From contig JACVRA010000153.1 of NCBI GenBank assembly GCA_019828545.1, positions 186,001 through 250,000 of the forward strand: a stretch of 64,000 bases of DNA, given 5' to 3'. Below the pieces are notes generated by a model, which ran no database searches, was not told the origin of the DNA, and saw nothing but the letters and a program-made list of their open reading frames with translations. Shown in pieces: positions 11,475 through 22,422 of this stretch. Made by a program: the position numbers and the translations under genes. Origin of the DNA: Paracamarosporium sp. OC-R06-R3. Taxonomy: Eukaryota > Ascomycota > Dothideomycetes > Pleosporales > Didymosphaeriaceae. The stretch's first letter is position 1. The number at the start of each line of letters is the position of its first letter.

Positions 11475-11807
11475 CTTGGACAATGGTCTAGTAATTGAGG
11501 TGGTGTGGGAAAGCTGAACGTCTGCTAATAGAGGATGGTGGGGGCGGACTTAGCGGGGTTAACATCTTGGCAACTTGCGCCTCAACACCACAGTGCGCTC
11601 ACGCTTTCCGCACAGTCCTTTATTCTGAGCCTACTCTTTGCTTACATACCGCATAGTGCTTGTATGCGGATAGTTGTTTCAATCAAGTGGACTGATCAAA
11701 TCTGTATTGCCTATAAGTTCCATCCCTTCGACACCACAACGTCGATTTTAGGAAAAATCAAACCAAGACTGTAAGAATTGAGCACAGAAGACCTAGCACT
11801 ATTCAAA
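11475..11807. promoter_or_regulatory. Shared divergent promoter region
   Basis: The 333 bases separate the start codons of PAC4 (-) and the N2227 methyltransferase (+), so both promoters must lie here. No TATA box stands out. Confidence 0.5.
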
Positions 11808-13178
11808 ATGGACGAAGAGCAGGAGTGGACGGGCGAATTCAATCCTATGGCCGACCCGGAAGAGCGGACACATCTCCTTTCAGTACTAGATTCCTTTCGG
11901 TACGTACCTATTGCCGTAACACTCGTGAACAACCTCAATAATCATAAGCACATCGTATATACCAGTGTATCTTGCTAACATGTCATTAGATCCTACCGCC
12001 GCCTCGCCCACTACAACGCCACGCACCTCCGCCGTCGAGCCTTCTACTCTCTCCCCTCCGCCCACTGGACACTCCTTAGCCAAACCCCCTTCTCCATTCT
12101 GGACTCCCTTTCTCACCTTGATGATTTAATTGATTCCAACGCTGAGCTTGCGGAAGCCATCTTTTGCGCAGGCTTTCAGGCATTTGTCGCACCTAGTCTG
12201 GATAGCGAGCAAGTGGCTAGTATTGTGCCTGAGAAGTACGGAAACGACCCTTTCCAGGTGTATAGTGCGGTAATGGATTACCTGGGCGTGAAGACCACAG
12301 TCAATGACTCAGAAAAGGCGCGAAGCTGTGTAAATCAATTTTACAGAGAGTGGAGCGCAGACGGAAACTCCGAACGAGAAAAATGCTTCGCTCCCGTCAT
12401 TTCCACGCTTGCGTCAGAATTTGCTTCTCGAATAGAGAAGGACGGTGGATTAGAAAAAAAGAGCTTGAATGTACTTGTCCCAGGTGCAGGGTTAGGGAGA
12501 CTAGTCTTTGACATCTGCAAAGCCGGCTACAGCGTCGAAGGGAACGAGATCTCCTACCACGAAATCATGGCCTCCTCACTTGTCCTCAATCACATGTCCC
12601 AGTCGGGACAATTTAAAATCGCACCGTTTGCGCTAAATTGCTCGAATCACTTGAGCCGTGCAGATCAGTTCCGCACGTACGATATCCCTGACGTGCATCC
12701 AGCATCAGAGCTATCGGAAGGTGACAATGGCGAGATAAGCATGTCCACGGGCGACTTTATAGTACTGTATAGCAAACCGGAATACAAGAACTTGTTCGAT
12801 GCGATAGCAACGGTTTTCTTCATCGACACCGCGCCGAACATAATACGGTACATTGAGGCGGTGCAGAATTGTCTCAAGCCAGGCGGTATATGGATCAACC
12901 TCGGTCCACTACTCTGGCATCACGCATCACGCATCCAAGACCCACAAGAAGAAGATACAGACGACAAGAAGAAAGCGGACAAAGGTGAGGATGTAGGGAT
13001 TGCGGATCCGGGGTCGGTCGAGCTTACAGATGAGGAGGTTGTAGCCTTGGTACAACATTTTGGGTTCAGCATTGAACAGCATGAGCCAGGCGCTGTAGAG
13101 ACGGGATATATTACGAATCAGAGGAGCATGCTTCAAAGCACATATCGAGCTTCCTTCTGGGTAGCACGGAAGAAGTGA
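11808..13178 (+). CDS. Carnosine N-methyltransferase-like protein (N2227 family)
   Basis: Exons 11808-11899 and 11990-13178 give 426 aa; the intron has GTACGT...TTAG borders with a GCTAACA branch site. The N-terminal helical region (RSYRRLAHYNATHLRRRAFY) precedes a SAM-dependent methyltransferase core. Motif I is LVPGAGLGRLVFDI (GAGLGRL at residues 196-202), followed by GYSVEGNEISYHEIM. The family signature continues with YDIPDVHP, STGDFIVLY, FDAIATVFFIDTAPNI and LKPGGIWINLGPLLWHH. These are the hallmarks of the N2227/CARNMT1 family, which methylates the imidazole N-pi of carnosine in animals; the yeast homologue is YNL092W. Fungal substrate is uncertain and may be a histidine in peptides. 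An acidic/lysine insert (EEDTDDKKKADKGEDVG) near residue 360 is low complexity. Confidence 0.92.
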
Positions 13179-13887
13179 ACGGGCTTTATACTACGTTCTT
13201 TAAAACCTTCAGCTCCGACTTACAGATACCTCGTGGAGTGTCGCTTACTTGCGTGAAGAGACAATTTTTGGGCATGACGTAACAAATCAAATATACTATT
13301 TTCTCCTCTTAGAACGTTCTATAATAGAATCAGCAAGTCTTGATGTTAGTGCAATAAAGAGTTTCGATATATCCAAAATTTGCAATCTTCAAGTTCTCCT
13401 TATTTAGTGTGTTCTTAAACTTCGATGAACAGATCTAGAGCATTGACTCTGCGGACCATTGTGTTCTGATCATCTTGCACGAGATCTTTTTGTACTAGAC
13501 GCTTGGAGAAGTGTCTGATCTTGAGAACTTTGTTGCTGAACATTCGGACCCCGATGTACCATCCTCGAAAGGATCAAACGTCATAAGAGGGATACGACAT
13601 GACATGTTTGGGCACAACAAAGGGACAGGCCTTGTAATATAGCGAACCACATCTTACCTATGCTGATTGTAAGTGATGCGTCGGAACATCACTTTAAGCC
13701 AAACGAAGAATAGTCGCTAAAGGGCACACAGTTGGTGAATGTGGCATCACATGAGCTCTTGAAATTACGCATGGGTAAACATCCATCGTTAGATTTTTTT
13801 GATATCCATTATCATGACAGAGTTGCTCGACCGAAGGTACGTAGCAAAACTCCAGACCCAGGGTATACTCCAACCGCACACAACGAT
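13179..13887. other. Intergenic between convergent genes
   Basis: This AT-rich stretch holds the 3' ends of the methyltransferase (+) and S22 (-) genes. Nothing else is seen. Confidence 0.6.
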
Positions 13888-14523
13888 CTAGTAGAAGAAA
13901 CCGAGGATCTTGCCCGCAACGTGCTTCCTCCTAGCCTCCTCGTGATCCATGATACCGGCGGAGGTGGTGAGGACAATGTAACCGAATTGACGAGACGGAA
14001 GCAGCTTGACAACCCACTTCTCGAGGTCACGGAGCTGGACGTTGTAGCGGGGAGAGATGACACCAGTCTTGTTGATGCGGCCGTTAAGCTGGATAACGAT
14101 TTCTGTAATCATGTGAGCTGGTGATTGATCGTAGGTACCTATCCTGTCACGTACTGCCGTTGCGATGATCATCAACCTCTTCGAACTGACCAATGTAGCC
14201 TGTAAAATATTAGCGTGTTACGAAGAAATAAACATCAAACATCATGAGTAGATCCGAAGACGTGTAAGTCCTTCGTATTTTGATCTATCGGGCACTTAAA
14301 GGGCAAAAGCCGATGGAGCGAGCGAAGCCATTGCCTAGTTATCAACCCGAAGAGTAGGAAAGTGTATGAACAACAGTGGAGTATGCATACCGTGGCGCTG
14401 CATCACAGTGAGGAACTTGATGATGACCTTGGAGGACGGGCGGATGAGAACCTGGCGCTTGCCAGACTTCTCGGCGTTGTTGATGGCGTTGAGCGCATCG
14501 TTGAGGACGGAGGTCTTGACCAT
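13888..14523 (-). CDS. RPS22: 40S ribosomal protein S22 (uS8)
   Basis: Exons 14523-14391, 14199-14155 and 14102-13888 encode 130 aa, exactly the usual eukaryotic S22/S15a length. The spliced protein begins [19 protein letters not shown], passes through [19 protein letters not shown] and ends [25 protein letters not shown]. The middle exon is only 45 nt and is flanked by introns of 191 and 52 nt. The second intron leaves an open frame if retained, so a naive ORF reading would insert extra residues between HRNG and KIVIQ. uS8 sits in the body of the small subunit and binds 18S rRNA helix 21. The gene is divergent from the LysM protein gene. Confidence 0.97.
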
Positions 14524-15155
14524 TTTGGCGGTGTGCGGAGATTCTCAATGGCTGAGGGCAATCGAGGTATCTATGTGGTGAAAAGGTTAGCCTCCAGAAG
14601 CCCGAGCTAAAAGAGTGCCCTCAGTGTGCAACATGAGGGGTCTTCAGCTCTGTCGCATAGAAAAGCAGTGTCGCGCTGGCACATAGGTGCGACGCGATTG
14701 CATCTTCTGGCTATCTGAAGGGCACTCGATGGAAGGTGTACATACCTCGAAAGGTCGTGGTGGTGTTGGAGTGGGCGGTTGCGACGGACGAGGAAAGCAA
14801 AAGTTCGAAAGCGAAATCTGCAACTGGTGTGGGAGTCTCGGCGAAACTAGCGAGCCGGACATGGCTCGTGCGCGCCGCGTTGCTCGCATCTCTCGCGCAC
14901 CATCCGTCTACAACATCACTCTAGACGATTTACGCTTGCAATCCCCCACGGGAACATCACAAATTGCAGTAGAATTGTATTTGACTGAATATAGCTTCCA
15001 TTACCCTCGTAGAGCACGTGAGCCCGCGTTTGCGCTAATGGACTTAGTCATGACGTACCACAGTTATCTCCGGCTGCCACCTTTGCCCCTCTGTCGCTTC
15101 AACGCCTCACGTTTGCTTGTATATTCTATTTACTTCTCACAAGCATAGTGTCATA
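14524..15155. other. Divergent promoter region of RPS22 and the LysM gene
   Basis: No gene is supported in these 632 bases. The leader of RPS22 may contain an additional 5'UTR intron, but I could not fix its borders. Confidence 0.45.
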
Positions 15156-16018
15156 ATGTCGGAAGCCTGCTGTACTTGCGCTGCATTGCTTTCCTCGATT
15201 CCACCTAGCTACGACGAGAAGACCGAGAAACCCACGCAATACGAGCGCCGCGTTGAATGCTGCGGTCGAGCGATATGCACCAGATGTATAACAGATAACC
15301 CTCGATTCGCTACATATTGTCCTTTTTGTCAAGTGTCCGTCGTACCATCTCCGCTCCCACAAGGACTACGAGATCCACCTGCGTATTCGCCACCGGCAGA
15401 GAGTTCACAGGATGATGAACCTCCGCCATATTCAGCGCACACCACATTGCAACCACTGGCTGAGAAGTCGAAGGCTTCGCTGGGAGGAAGTGCGCCTGAT
15501 GTGTTACATTTCGTTGACCCGAATCACGATACGATATCTTCCTTGTCGTTGCGATATGGCGTGCCAGCGGACGCATTGCGGCGGACAAATGGCTTGTTTG
15601 CCGACCATCTTCTAGCGGCACGGAGGACCATTCTCATACCCGGAGAATATTATAAAGGTGGCGTTAGTCTGAGTCCTAGGCCACTAGAAGGGGAAGAGGA
15701 AGAGATCAGGAAGGGCAAGGTGAGGAAGTTCATGGTGGGATGTAAGGTTGCGGAGTAAGCACAACCACGACATTTGATTTCTGAACGAACTAGGCTAATC
15801 TTCCTCGGCTTAGATATGACGTTGCGTTACTATATTTGCAACAAGCAGATTATAACCTTGAGGAGGCCATAGCGGCTTTCAAGGCCGATGAGCGATGGGA
15901 AAGAGAGCACCCATTGGAAGTAGCGAGAAAAGGGAAACAAAAGGTTTCTCAAGGCTCTGGAAGACGGAAATGGGGATTTGGCGGCAGCGGAGGTGGCTTG
16001 ACTGGTCAGATATCGTGA
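15156..16018 (+). CDS. Cys-rich zinc-binding-like and LysM domain protein
   Basis: Exons 15156-15754 and 15814-16018 give 267 aa; the intron has GTAAGC...TTAG borders. The N-terminus has paired cysteines (C5/C8, C35-C36, C41/C44, C55/C58) in a CxxC arrangement resembling a small zinc-binding or RING-like fold. A Pro-rich linker follows (PPAYSPP, DDEPPPYS). A LysM domain spans about residues 117-163 (LHFVDPNHDTISSLSLRYGV to ARRTILIPGEY). The C-terminal segment is EYDVALLYLQQADYNLEEAI, a short helical UBA/CUE-like stretch, then a basic Gly-rich tail. There is no signal peptide, so this is an intracellular LysM protein rather than a secreted chitin-binding effector. Such LysM proteins are widespread in ascomycetes; their role is unknown. 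Confidence 0.88.
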
Positions 16019-17393
16019 AGTAGCGGCAATGTAAAAGACATGCAGTATTCGACCAATATTACTTAGGGACCAGAGGTTTCTCCCGTGTACATATCCAACA
16101 TGGTACTCTAGCAGTTGAGCATGCTGAATATTACTGATGTTGTTTGGTTTTGGAACTTCGAGTTTGAAACATCCATCACGAAGGTGGCTTCAATACTAAA
16201 TCTATCGTGGCTAACCTGCACGCAGATCGGTCATTGCCGTGAGACAACATCGGTGTTGATCGCTTATTCAAATAAGATCGAAACTTCCAACAGGATGCAC
16301 GTCAAGTCATCTCCTAATTATGATTTACACAGTCGCGGCATCGTGAGCGAAGGTGACGGAGGCAAGGGACATGTCTCAAAAGCGCTGATGCAGCATCAAG
16401 AGAAGTTGAATTGTTGAGAAGACCTCGCAAACCCCACGATGAAAACGGTTCTAGAGCCTCCCATACCGTTCTATCCAAATTATTGAAGAAACACCAATAA
16501 TGCATCGCAGCGCGTACAAACATTGTCTACATGCCGAGTTCCTGAATCTATTCCTGAACGGTCGCTTCGATGTTAAGCTCAACCAATCGCACGTTAGCAC
16601 CGAGCCTAAGCGCCAAACTTCCCCCGAATCAAACATCTGCACCTCACTCCTCGAAGCGCCCATGTATATGCAAACCCCGTTTCAGACGTCTGGGCACCCG
16701 CATAAGGCCTGCTGCAGCGTCTCATTCGCCGTGCTGCATCTCCACTGCACCAAACACTCCATGCCACGCGCCGAACTGGACAGAATGGCAAGCCACGGTG
16801 CTTAGTTGACGGTTCTCGACCGCCTGCGAGGCCAATGACCTCTCGCTTGAGATTCAATTTGTGGAGAGGTGGAGATGGCGCTGCAGAATAGGGATAAGAG
16901 GAGAACTATGGGAGGTAAATTAGGGGCCTATTTTCGAAGAGGGGCTGCATGCTACGCGCGCACCTTGCATCGTCGTCGCGCCCTGCTATTGTGGGCACAA
17001 CGAGAACAACATTGGATCGACGCGCCCGTGGAGAAGGTTGCTTAATTTGGATTATGCGGGTAGACGTGCCTGAAATCGGGAGGGCGGCGGGGCGTGAGAC
17101 GCTTGAAACGGCGACGGATGTGGATATGTTTTAAAGGCTGGGACATCCCTCGTCGTGAGACTCCTTTCTACTCAGGCAAGCAAGCTACCTCGAGTTTATA
17201 TCAACGTTTTCGTAACGTTGCGTTTCTGCGTTTCGTCCTTCTTTATTCAAAGTCGTTCCTTGGATTTGGGTGCTCCTGGTTGTGTGCCCTCCAATTTTCA
17301 GTCTATCCTTTACATTTATTCTACGATAATTGTCGTTAGTCACGACAGAAGAGACGGTTTGGAACTTTGAGAGAAGAAGATAGAAAAGACAAG
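16019..17393. other. Intergenic, no supported gene
   Basis: About 1.4 kb with short overlapping ORFs only. The last 230 bases are pyrimidine-rich and likely contain the promoter and leader of the next gene. Confidence 0.5.
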
Positions 17394-18132
17394 ATGAAGG
17401 TCAACCCTGCACCGCTTCACCTCGCTCAGACGGCCATCACTGGCCTTGTGGTTGCGCTTAGCATCGCCATTCTGGGTACTGCCGCGAATACTCTTGATGT
17501 CTTCAACAAGCAGCAGGTAAGCAGCGTCAGGTGCAGATGTCGGTCAAGATGATGGCTAATTGAATTTGCTTCAGACCTCCAACCCGTGGTGGCTCCCACT
17601 CTGGCCACAGCACTTCGATGTACGTGGGACGAAAGGCCTCATTGCGTCTGCAGCAGTGACTCTCGCTCTGTCCGGCATCTTCCTCGTCATGTCGCTCATC
17701 CCACAAGTAAGCATCCCCGTAACGTCCTCTACACATTGTCAGTATTTACAAAGACCATAGGTGAACCTCGCAAACAAGCACACCCTGCGCGCGCTCCTCG
17801 CCCTCGGCTCCGCAGGCCCATCATCACTCCTGACGGTCGTCACCGTCATCTACGTACACATTCTGAACGCAAGGGCCGAGCTCGACAGCATACAGACGTG
17901 GACGTGCAAGTACAAGAACAGTGCACCCATGCAGCAGGACATGGCGCTCGCAAGCAACATGGGCAACGGCAACTTTGGGTCGTTGTGCCACCAGAGCAAG
18001 TTTGCGCTTTACGGGACGCTGGTGGTTTTTGTACTGCTGTGTGCGAGTATGGGCTTGAGTGTTGTGGGATGGATGGCGGACAAGTGGAGCGAGAGACAGG
18101 AGCGAAAGGAGTTGGAGATGCAGCAGTCGTGA
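17394..18132 (+). CDS. Four-TM fungal membrane protein, unknown function
   Basis: Exons 17394-17516, 17575-17706 and 17761-18132 encode 208 aa; both introns are phase 0 (GTAAGC donors). Four hydrophobic segments are visible: TAITGLVVALSIAILGTAAN, GLIASAAVTLALSGIFLVMS, LLTVVTVIYVHIL and LYGTLVVFVLLCASMGLSVV. The loop between TM1 and TM2 has SNPWWLPLWPQHFD. The loop between TM3 and TM4 carries CKYKNS and SLCHQSKF, whose two cysteines could form an extracellular disulfide. The C-terminus is charged and cytosolic (KWSERQERKELEMQQS). The layout resembles MARVEL-like or tetraspan fungal proteins, but I recognise no specific family motif. Confidence 0.8.
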
Positions 18133-19006
18133 GGGTAGAGCCTCAACCAGTCTCGGGAACAGGCGCCGTGAAAGCGACTGCATCGAGGAGGGCGCAATCC
18201 ATAACGACTAATGAGCTCTTGAAGAGGGCGTACTGCAGAAGAGACTGAGATTGCTTGGACGGACTATACGAATGAAGATGATAATGGATATGTTGTATGC
18301 ATCGGGATCGGTACGGGGCGCAAGGGAAGTCTGGGAATGGCATTGCCGGGGATGTTTGGGCGGGGCAAAGCAAGGAGCAATTGTTAGTGGCTGTATATAT
18401 ATAATCAAACGACATTATCAAGGACTCTCGGTAGTCACGGGAATCGGACTTGGAGGCTGTGAATGCCAGTGGCACCGGCAAACAAGAGTGCACGCAGGCA
18501 GCCAATTGCGATGGACGGTACCCCGGATTTTGTAACGTGTCGCCGCGGGCAACAAAGAGCGACCCGAAGACTGAGTGAGACTGAATCCACCAACACTGGC
18601 GACTTATTTTAGGGCTGTTCAATCCCGACGCCATCTGTGCGCTGATGTGCTCGCCTAGCACGCACAGGCTGGCCGTTCAGACGCGTCGTCTCGTCGTGCC
18701 CGCGGGCCCATGATCGTCCCCGGAGGCGACGCGACAGATCAACGCTGCACGGCGCGTCGTCATTAGCTTGCTGGGCCGGGGACTTCTTTGCTCGCCCTCG
18801 CCGTTGCTGCAGCCTTCTATCCGCCCACCGCCGCATTGCCGTCCCCATAGTATTGATTACGGCGAGCAGGCATCTCGTCTGCCCTGTGCCCAGCCGATTC
18901 CCCTTTCAGCTCCCAGGCTGCTCGCACCAACCAGCGCCCAGCACGCGAGCCACAAGCCCCTCAAACGCTCGACATCGTCTCATCTCCCACCTGCCCCCTC
19001 ACCATA
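18133..19006. other. Intergenic; promoter of the RNR inhibitor gene
   Basis: No gene is supported. The right half is GC- and CT-rich and probably holds the promoter and leader of the downstream gene. Confidence 0.5.
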
Positions 19007-20020
19007 ATGCCACCCGGCCCAGACGAGCACGCCTCCTCCACCCTCCACAGGAGCAAGCGCTCGTGCCAGCCGCCCATCACAACCTTCTTCGCGCCCTACG
19101 ACTACCCGTCTTCTGATAGCGACGCCGAGCGGGGTCCTGGCCCGAACACCCGAGCGCGAGCCGCCGCTAGTGGAGCGAAGCATCAACAACATCAACATCA
19201 ACACCACAACCACCAGCTCCCCGGGAGCGTCCAGGCCGACCTGCTCAGCGTAGGCATGCGCGTGCGGAAGAGCGTGCCTGAGGGCTACAAGACGCACAAG
19301 ACGGCCGCGCTGCCCTCCATCCAGACCACCCTCTCCCGGTCGCCGAATGGCGCCTCCACCACTACCATGACCGCGACCCAAGAATTTAGCGTCAAGCCAC
19401 CTCGCGAGCCCGTTCCCGCACACGTCCAGCACCAGCGCGAGCTGCTACCCTTTTGCGGCCTGCAAAAGATAGGCGGTTATGCCGAACAGCCCGTCACCAA
19501 CGTCCATCTCTACGGCGGCGCTGATGCTTCGGGCGAGCGTGCGCTCAACGTCTTCCCTTTGCCTGCCGAAGCATTCACGCAGCCCTTTGGCTCACAGTCC
19601 TCGACCGACTCATCTGTCTCGAATGCCTCGCTACGGCCACCCAACCCCGCCAACCTACACAAACGCTCTTGGCAGGATGAGGAAGAAGCGCCTGTCCGCC
19701 TGAGTTCGACTTTCCTGTTCAAGATACCCATGAAGGTGTCTGAGGACGAGGTGCCCATCTCGCCACTTTCGGCGACGCCTCCAAACGGCTTTCCGCAAGC
19801 ACCACTACGGCCGTTTGCACAGCCTAAAACAAGAAGATCGGGCTTGAGAGCAATGAATGTCGATGGCATGGTCGTCAAGGAGGTCGATGTGGATATGGAT
19901 CTCGAGAACGCAGACCAAGCTGAGGGACGGGTGGTTGTTGGGAACCCCAACGACTTCGACGAGGCTGATTTTCTGCAGCCATGGGGTGCTGCACGAGAGG
20001 TCCACATGAGTGGATTATGA
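19007..20020 (+). CDS. Ribonucleotide reductase inhibitor, Spd1/Dif1-like
   Basis: This intronless ORF of 337 aa begins with a well-placed ATG. It is mostly disordered with three conserved-looking islands. The first, KRSCQPPITTFFAPY (about residues 17-31), resembles the N-terminal QPxITxFF motif. The second, QADLLSVGMRVRKSVPEGYK (residues 76-95), matches the Sml/Hug-type core of the RNR_inhib family. The third is an acidic C-terminal island, FDEADFLQPWG. Members such as fission-yeast Spd1 and yeast Dif1 restrain ribonucleotide reductase or control the localisation of its small subunit, and are degraded in S phase or after DNA damage. The family call rests on the second motif. A His/Gln run (residues 60-70) and many Ser/Pro kinase-type sites are also present. 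The length is greater than the yeast proteins, as usual for filamentous fungi. Confidence 0.72.
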   Translation: MPPGPDEHASSTLHRSKRSCQPPITTFFAPYDYPSSDSDAERGPGPNTRARAAASGAKHQQHQHQHHNHQLPGSVQADLLSVGMRVRKSVPEGYKTHKTAALPSIQTTLSRSPNGASTTTMTATQEFSVKPPREPVPAHVQHQRELLPFCGLQKIGGYAEQPVTNVHLYGGADASGERALNVFPLPAEAFTQPFGSQSSTDSSVSNASLRPPNPANLHKRSWQDEEEAPVRLSSTFLFKIPMKVSEDEVPISPLSATPPNGFPQAPLRPFAQPKTRRSGLRAMNVDGMVVKEVDVDMDLENADQAEGRVVVGNPNDFDEADFLQPWGAAREVHMSGL

Positions 20021-20784
20021 GTATGATGACCAACAACGGCTCTTGACGCTCTTCATACTCTCTTTCCGAAGCGGTCAACGTCGATGCGCTTCACGTTTTC
20101 CTTCTATCCTGTCTAAACACGAGCATTTCTCTTCCCTTCACTGTTCTACTTCATTCCACGTTCAGCGCAATACATGCGCATCTACTTCACGCACATATCC
20201 CGTTGTCTTTTTGTTTTTGGTTCGGCATAGTATGAAGGCGTAGGCGTTCGACGGTAGGTTTAATGTGCGGACAGCACATCTCGGCTCGGCATAATGGTGT
20301 ATACCCTCGATTTTGTTTTTTTGCGTTGCAGAGCGGACATTGTTGTCTGGCCCTGAATAATGTTCGTCTCCTAGTGTAGTCTACAAACATCCACGTTGGT
20401 ATAGAGAAATGGTAGTCATTATCGATTATGCGCATATCCAAGTACGAGATGATGTTTGAGCTTTGAGACACGATCGTCACTACGTAAAGCCTAGACGCGA
20501 TTATTACTTCATCCTAATCAAAGTACAACGGAGTGGTACCGATCGTACTGAAGTCCTACACCATCGCAAGTGCAAATCCTATTTTTAGAGCAGAGTGCAA
20601 TTCTACGTCCGATTGTGGTTAAGAGCGCGCTTGTTAGGCTGGGGTGGCAGTGTGGAGCAACACCGATAGACATGGTATAAAGCACATGCCACAGCATCTC
20701 GAGACGGCATTCTAGCTTCCCAGTTACTCCTCGATTCCGACTACCTCTAAGAGAATCCTCGATTCATTCTTCAGAGTAATCAAA
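20021..20784. other. Intergenic, no supported gene
   Basis: Holds the 3' end of the upstream gene and the promoter of the F-box-like gene, with a CT-rich leader just before 20785. Nothing else is seen. Confidence 0.55.
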
Positions 20785-21741
20785 ATGTCGTTCTCCTCGC
20801 TGTCCACCGAGCTACGACTTGAAATCTATTCCTATCTTGTCTTTGGAGCACCAGAACCTCCTGCCGAACCACCAAGCATCAAAATACTTCGCCTTGGAAC
20901 ATCTCGTCGTTTGTGTCACCGTTTCTGCAAAAGCAGCGCGTCACCCAAAGAACTGTACCAGCATTTTACGCACCACATGATCGATCCTGTCCAGAGATAC
21001 GGCTCGATGTTCTCCATGTATGGCACAAATCGCCCGTGCCTCTCTACCCCACGCGTAAAAGACCACAACGAACAGGTGTTGGGCTCGTGGGCGAACCGAT
21101 CCTGCAAGATGGAAGGTCACACGCCATGTCCCGGGCCTTCTAACATACATTCTTTACTCCTTACGAGTCGGTGGTTGGCAGATGAGATACGCGAGTGGTT
21201 GTATCCCAAGCTCGTATTTGATTTCTCCTCAAACGACCCTCCTACGTTCGACATCTTCGTGAGGAATTTACTCCCTCGAACGAAGAAGTGCATTCGTGCG
21301 CTGCAGCTCTGCATCCCGATCTACAGCTACGACGGCCTAGACATGACGGACACGGTGGTAAAGAAAGGTGTAAACCCACCACCCGACTCTCTCTACACAG
21401 AGAGCAAAAATTCAATTTTCCGCAGCGGCTTCATTTGGAGAGCCATGATTCCGAGCGATGTAAAAGAATGTTTTCCCAATCTTTCCAAACTGCATGTGGG
21501 ACTGTGGCATCTTTCTCGACGGCCCGCTGCTGGAACAGGACTTCCTGCGCCGATTGGGGACTCGGCGTGGAGAGAAGAGGCACTTGAGCCTGTGCTTAGA
21601 TTTGTAGGCCTGCCTCTCAAGGAGGCCACGGTTTATGTTGAGAATATTTGGCCTCAAAGCGAAGTCTGGTCGGGGGATCCGAGAATCGCCGATCGGAGGG
21701 AACTCGCGGAGTGGCTGAGGACGCGTCTGTTGGAGGGGTAG
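20785..21741 (+). CDS. F-box-like protein, unknown target
   Basis: This single-exon ORF of 318 aa starts at an ATG in good context (AAAATGTC). The N-terminus, SSLSTELRLEIYSYLVFGAP, is the shortened F-box-like motif very common in Pleosporales and other Dothideomycetes. Later parts have the pattern seen in this large family: SLLLTSRWLADEIREWLYPKLVFDF followed by a long region with FPNLSKLHVGLWHL. In that pattern an F-box-like helix is followed by variable repeats thought to bind substrates. No leucine-rich repeat or kelch repeat is evident. Recruitment to an SCF ubiquitin ligase is plausible, but the truncated F-box makes it uncertain. Confidence 0.72.
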   Translation: MSFSSLSTELRLEIYSYLVFGAPEPPAEPPSIKILRLGTSRRLCHRFCKSSASPKELYQHFTHHMIDPVQRYGSMFSMYGTNRPCLSTPRVKDHNEQVLGSWANRSCKMEGHTPCPGPSNIHSLLLTSRWLADEIREWLYPKLVFDFSSNDPPTFDIFVRNLLPRTKKCIRALQLCIPIYSYDGLDMTDTVVKKGVNPPPDSLYTESKNSIFRSGFIWRAMIPSDVKECFPNLSKLHVGLWHLSRRPAAGTGLPAPIGDSAWREEALEPVLRFVGLPLKEATVYVENIWPQSEVWSGDPRIADRRELAEWLRTRLLEG

Positions 21742-22373
21742 GGGGGAGGTCAGGCGGCGCTGTTTCGGATATTCTGATGGGATTGGGGAATGTGCTGAAC
21801 AAAGGAATAAGAAGAGAAACCCGCTTGAGAACAAAGATATACATATGCCGAGTAGTAAATAAAGATAAATCCCACGCTTTCTCGACTTAGACATCGTGCC
21901 ATCTAAAACGTTATAGAGTCCCTGCTTGGCCTTTATATGCTTCTATATGATATCCAGGACACACGCAAGAACTAGAATAGTGCTAAGCGGCGTTACGGGT
22001 ACTGTGAACAAAGTTGAGATGGAAGCGCAAGACAGCGGATAATGCACTAAATTCCTACAGAACAAAGCCTTCACACCTTCACAACAAAAAAAAAAAAAGA
22101 TTCACGTTCAGATCAACGTGCAGTGCGAGCAACGGAGAGATCTCGACATTGTATGCGCACAACGTTTCCCATACCAATATTTATCGCGACATCTTCTACG
22201 GCCCCCTCGCTGCTAGATTGTTTCCACGTTGTCCGTAACGAATCAATCTCTAACGATACGAATCTTGAGGCTCTCCCACGTCGAATGGTCTGCTTATCGT
22301 CGCTTAAAACTTACAAGGGACGGATGAGGCCGTGGGAATAGTTAGGAGTCAAAAAGGAAGTTGACTTCTCAAG

Positions 22374-22420
22374 AGAAAGAAAGAAGGTGAAAGAAAGAAG
22401 GTGAAAAAAGAAGGTGAAAA
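22374..22420. repeat. Purine-rich tandem repeat next to tRNA
   Basis: The 10-mer AAGAAGGTGA occurs at 22381-22390, 22395-22404 and 22408-22417, giving a 13-14 base period with A-rich spacers. It lies directly downstream of the tRNA gene, which is on the other strand. Confidence 0.85.
22417..22420 (-). terminator. RNA polymerase III terminator
   Basis: Read on the minus strand, TTTT follows the tRNA 3' end after two bases. A second tract of six T lies about 8 bases further on (22404-22410 region). Both fit Pol III termination. Confidence 0.75.
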
Positions 22421-22422
22421 GT

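Larger units (their letters stand above)
21742..22422. other. Intergenic with A-tract and purine-rich repeats
   Basis: A run of 13 A residues lies at 22086-22098. A purine-rich tandem repeat with the tRNA terminator follows at 22374-22420. No gene is seen. Confidence 0.6.
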
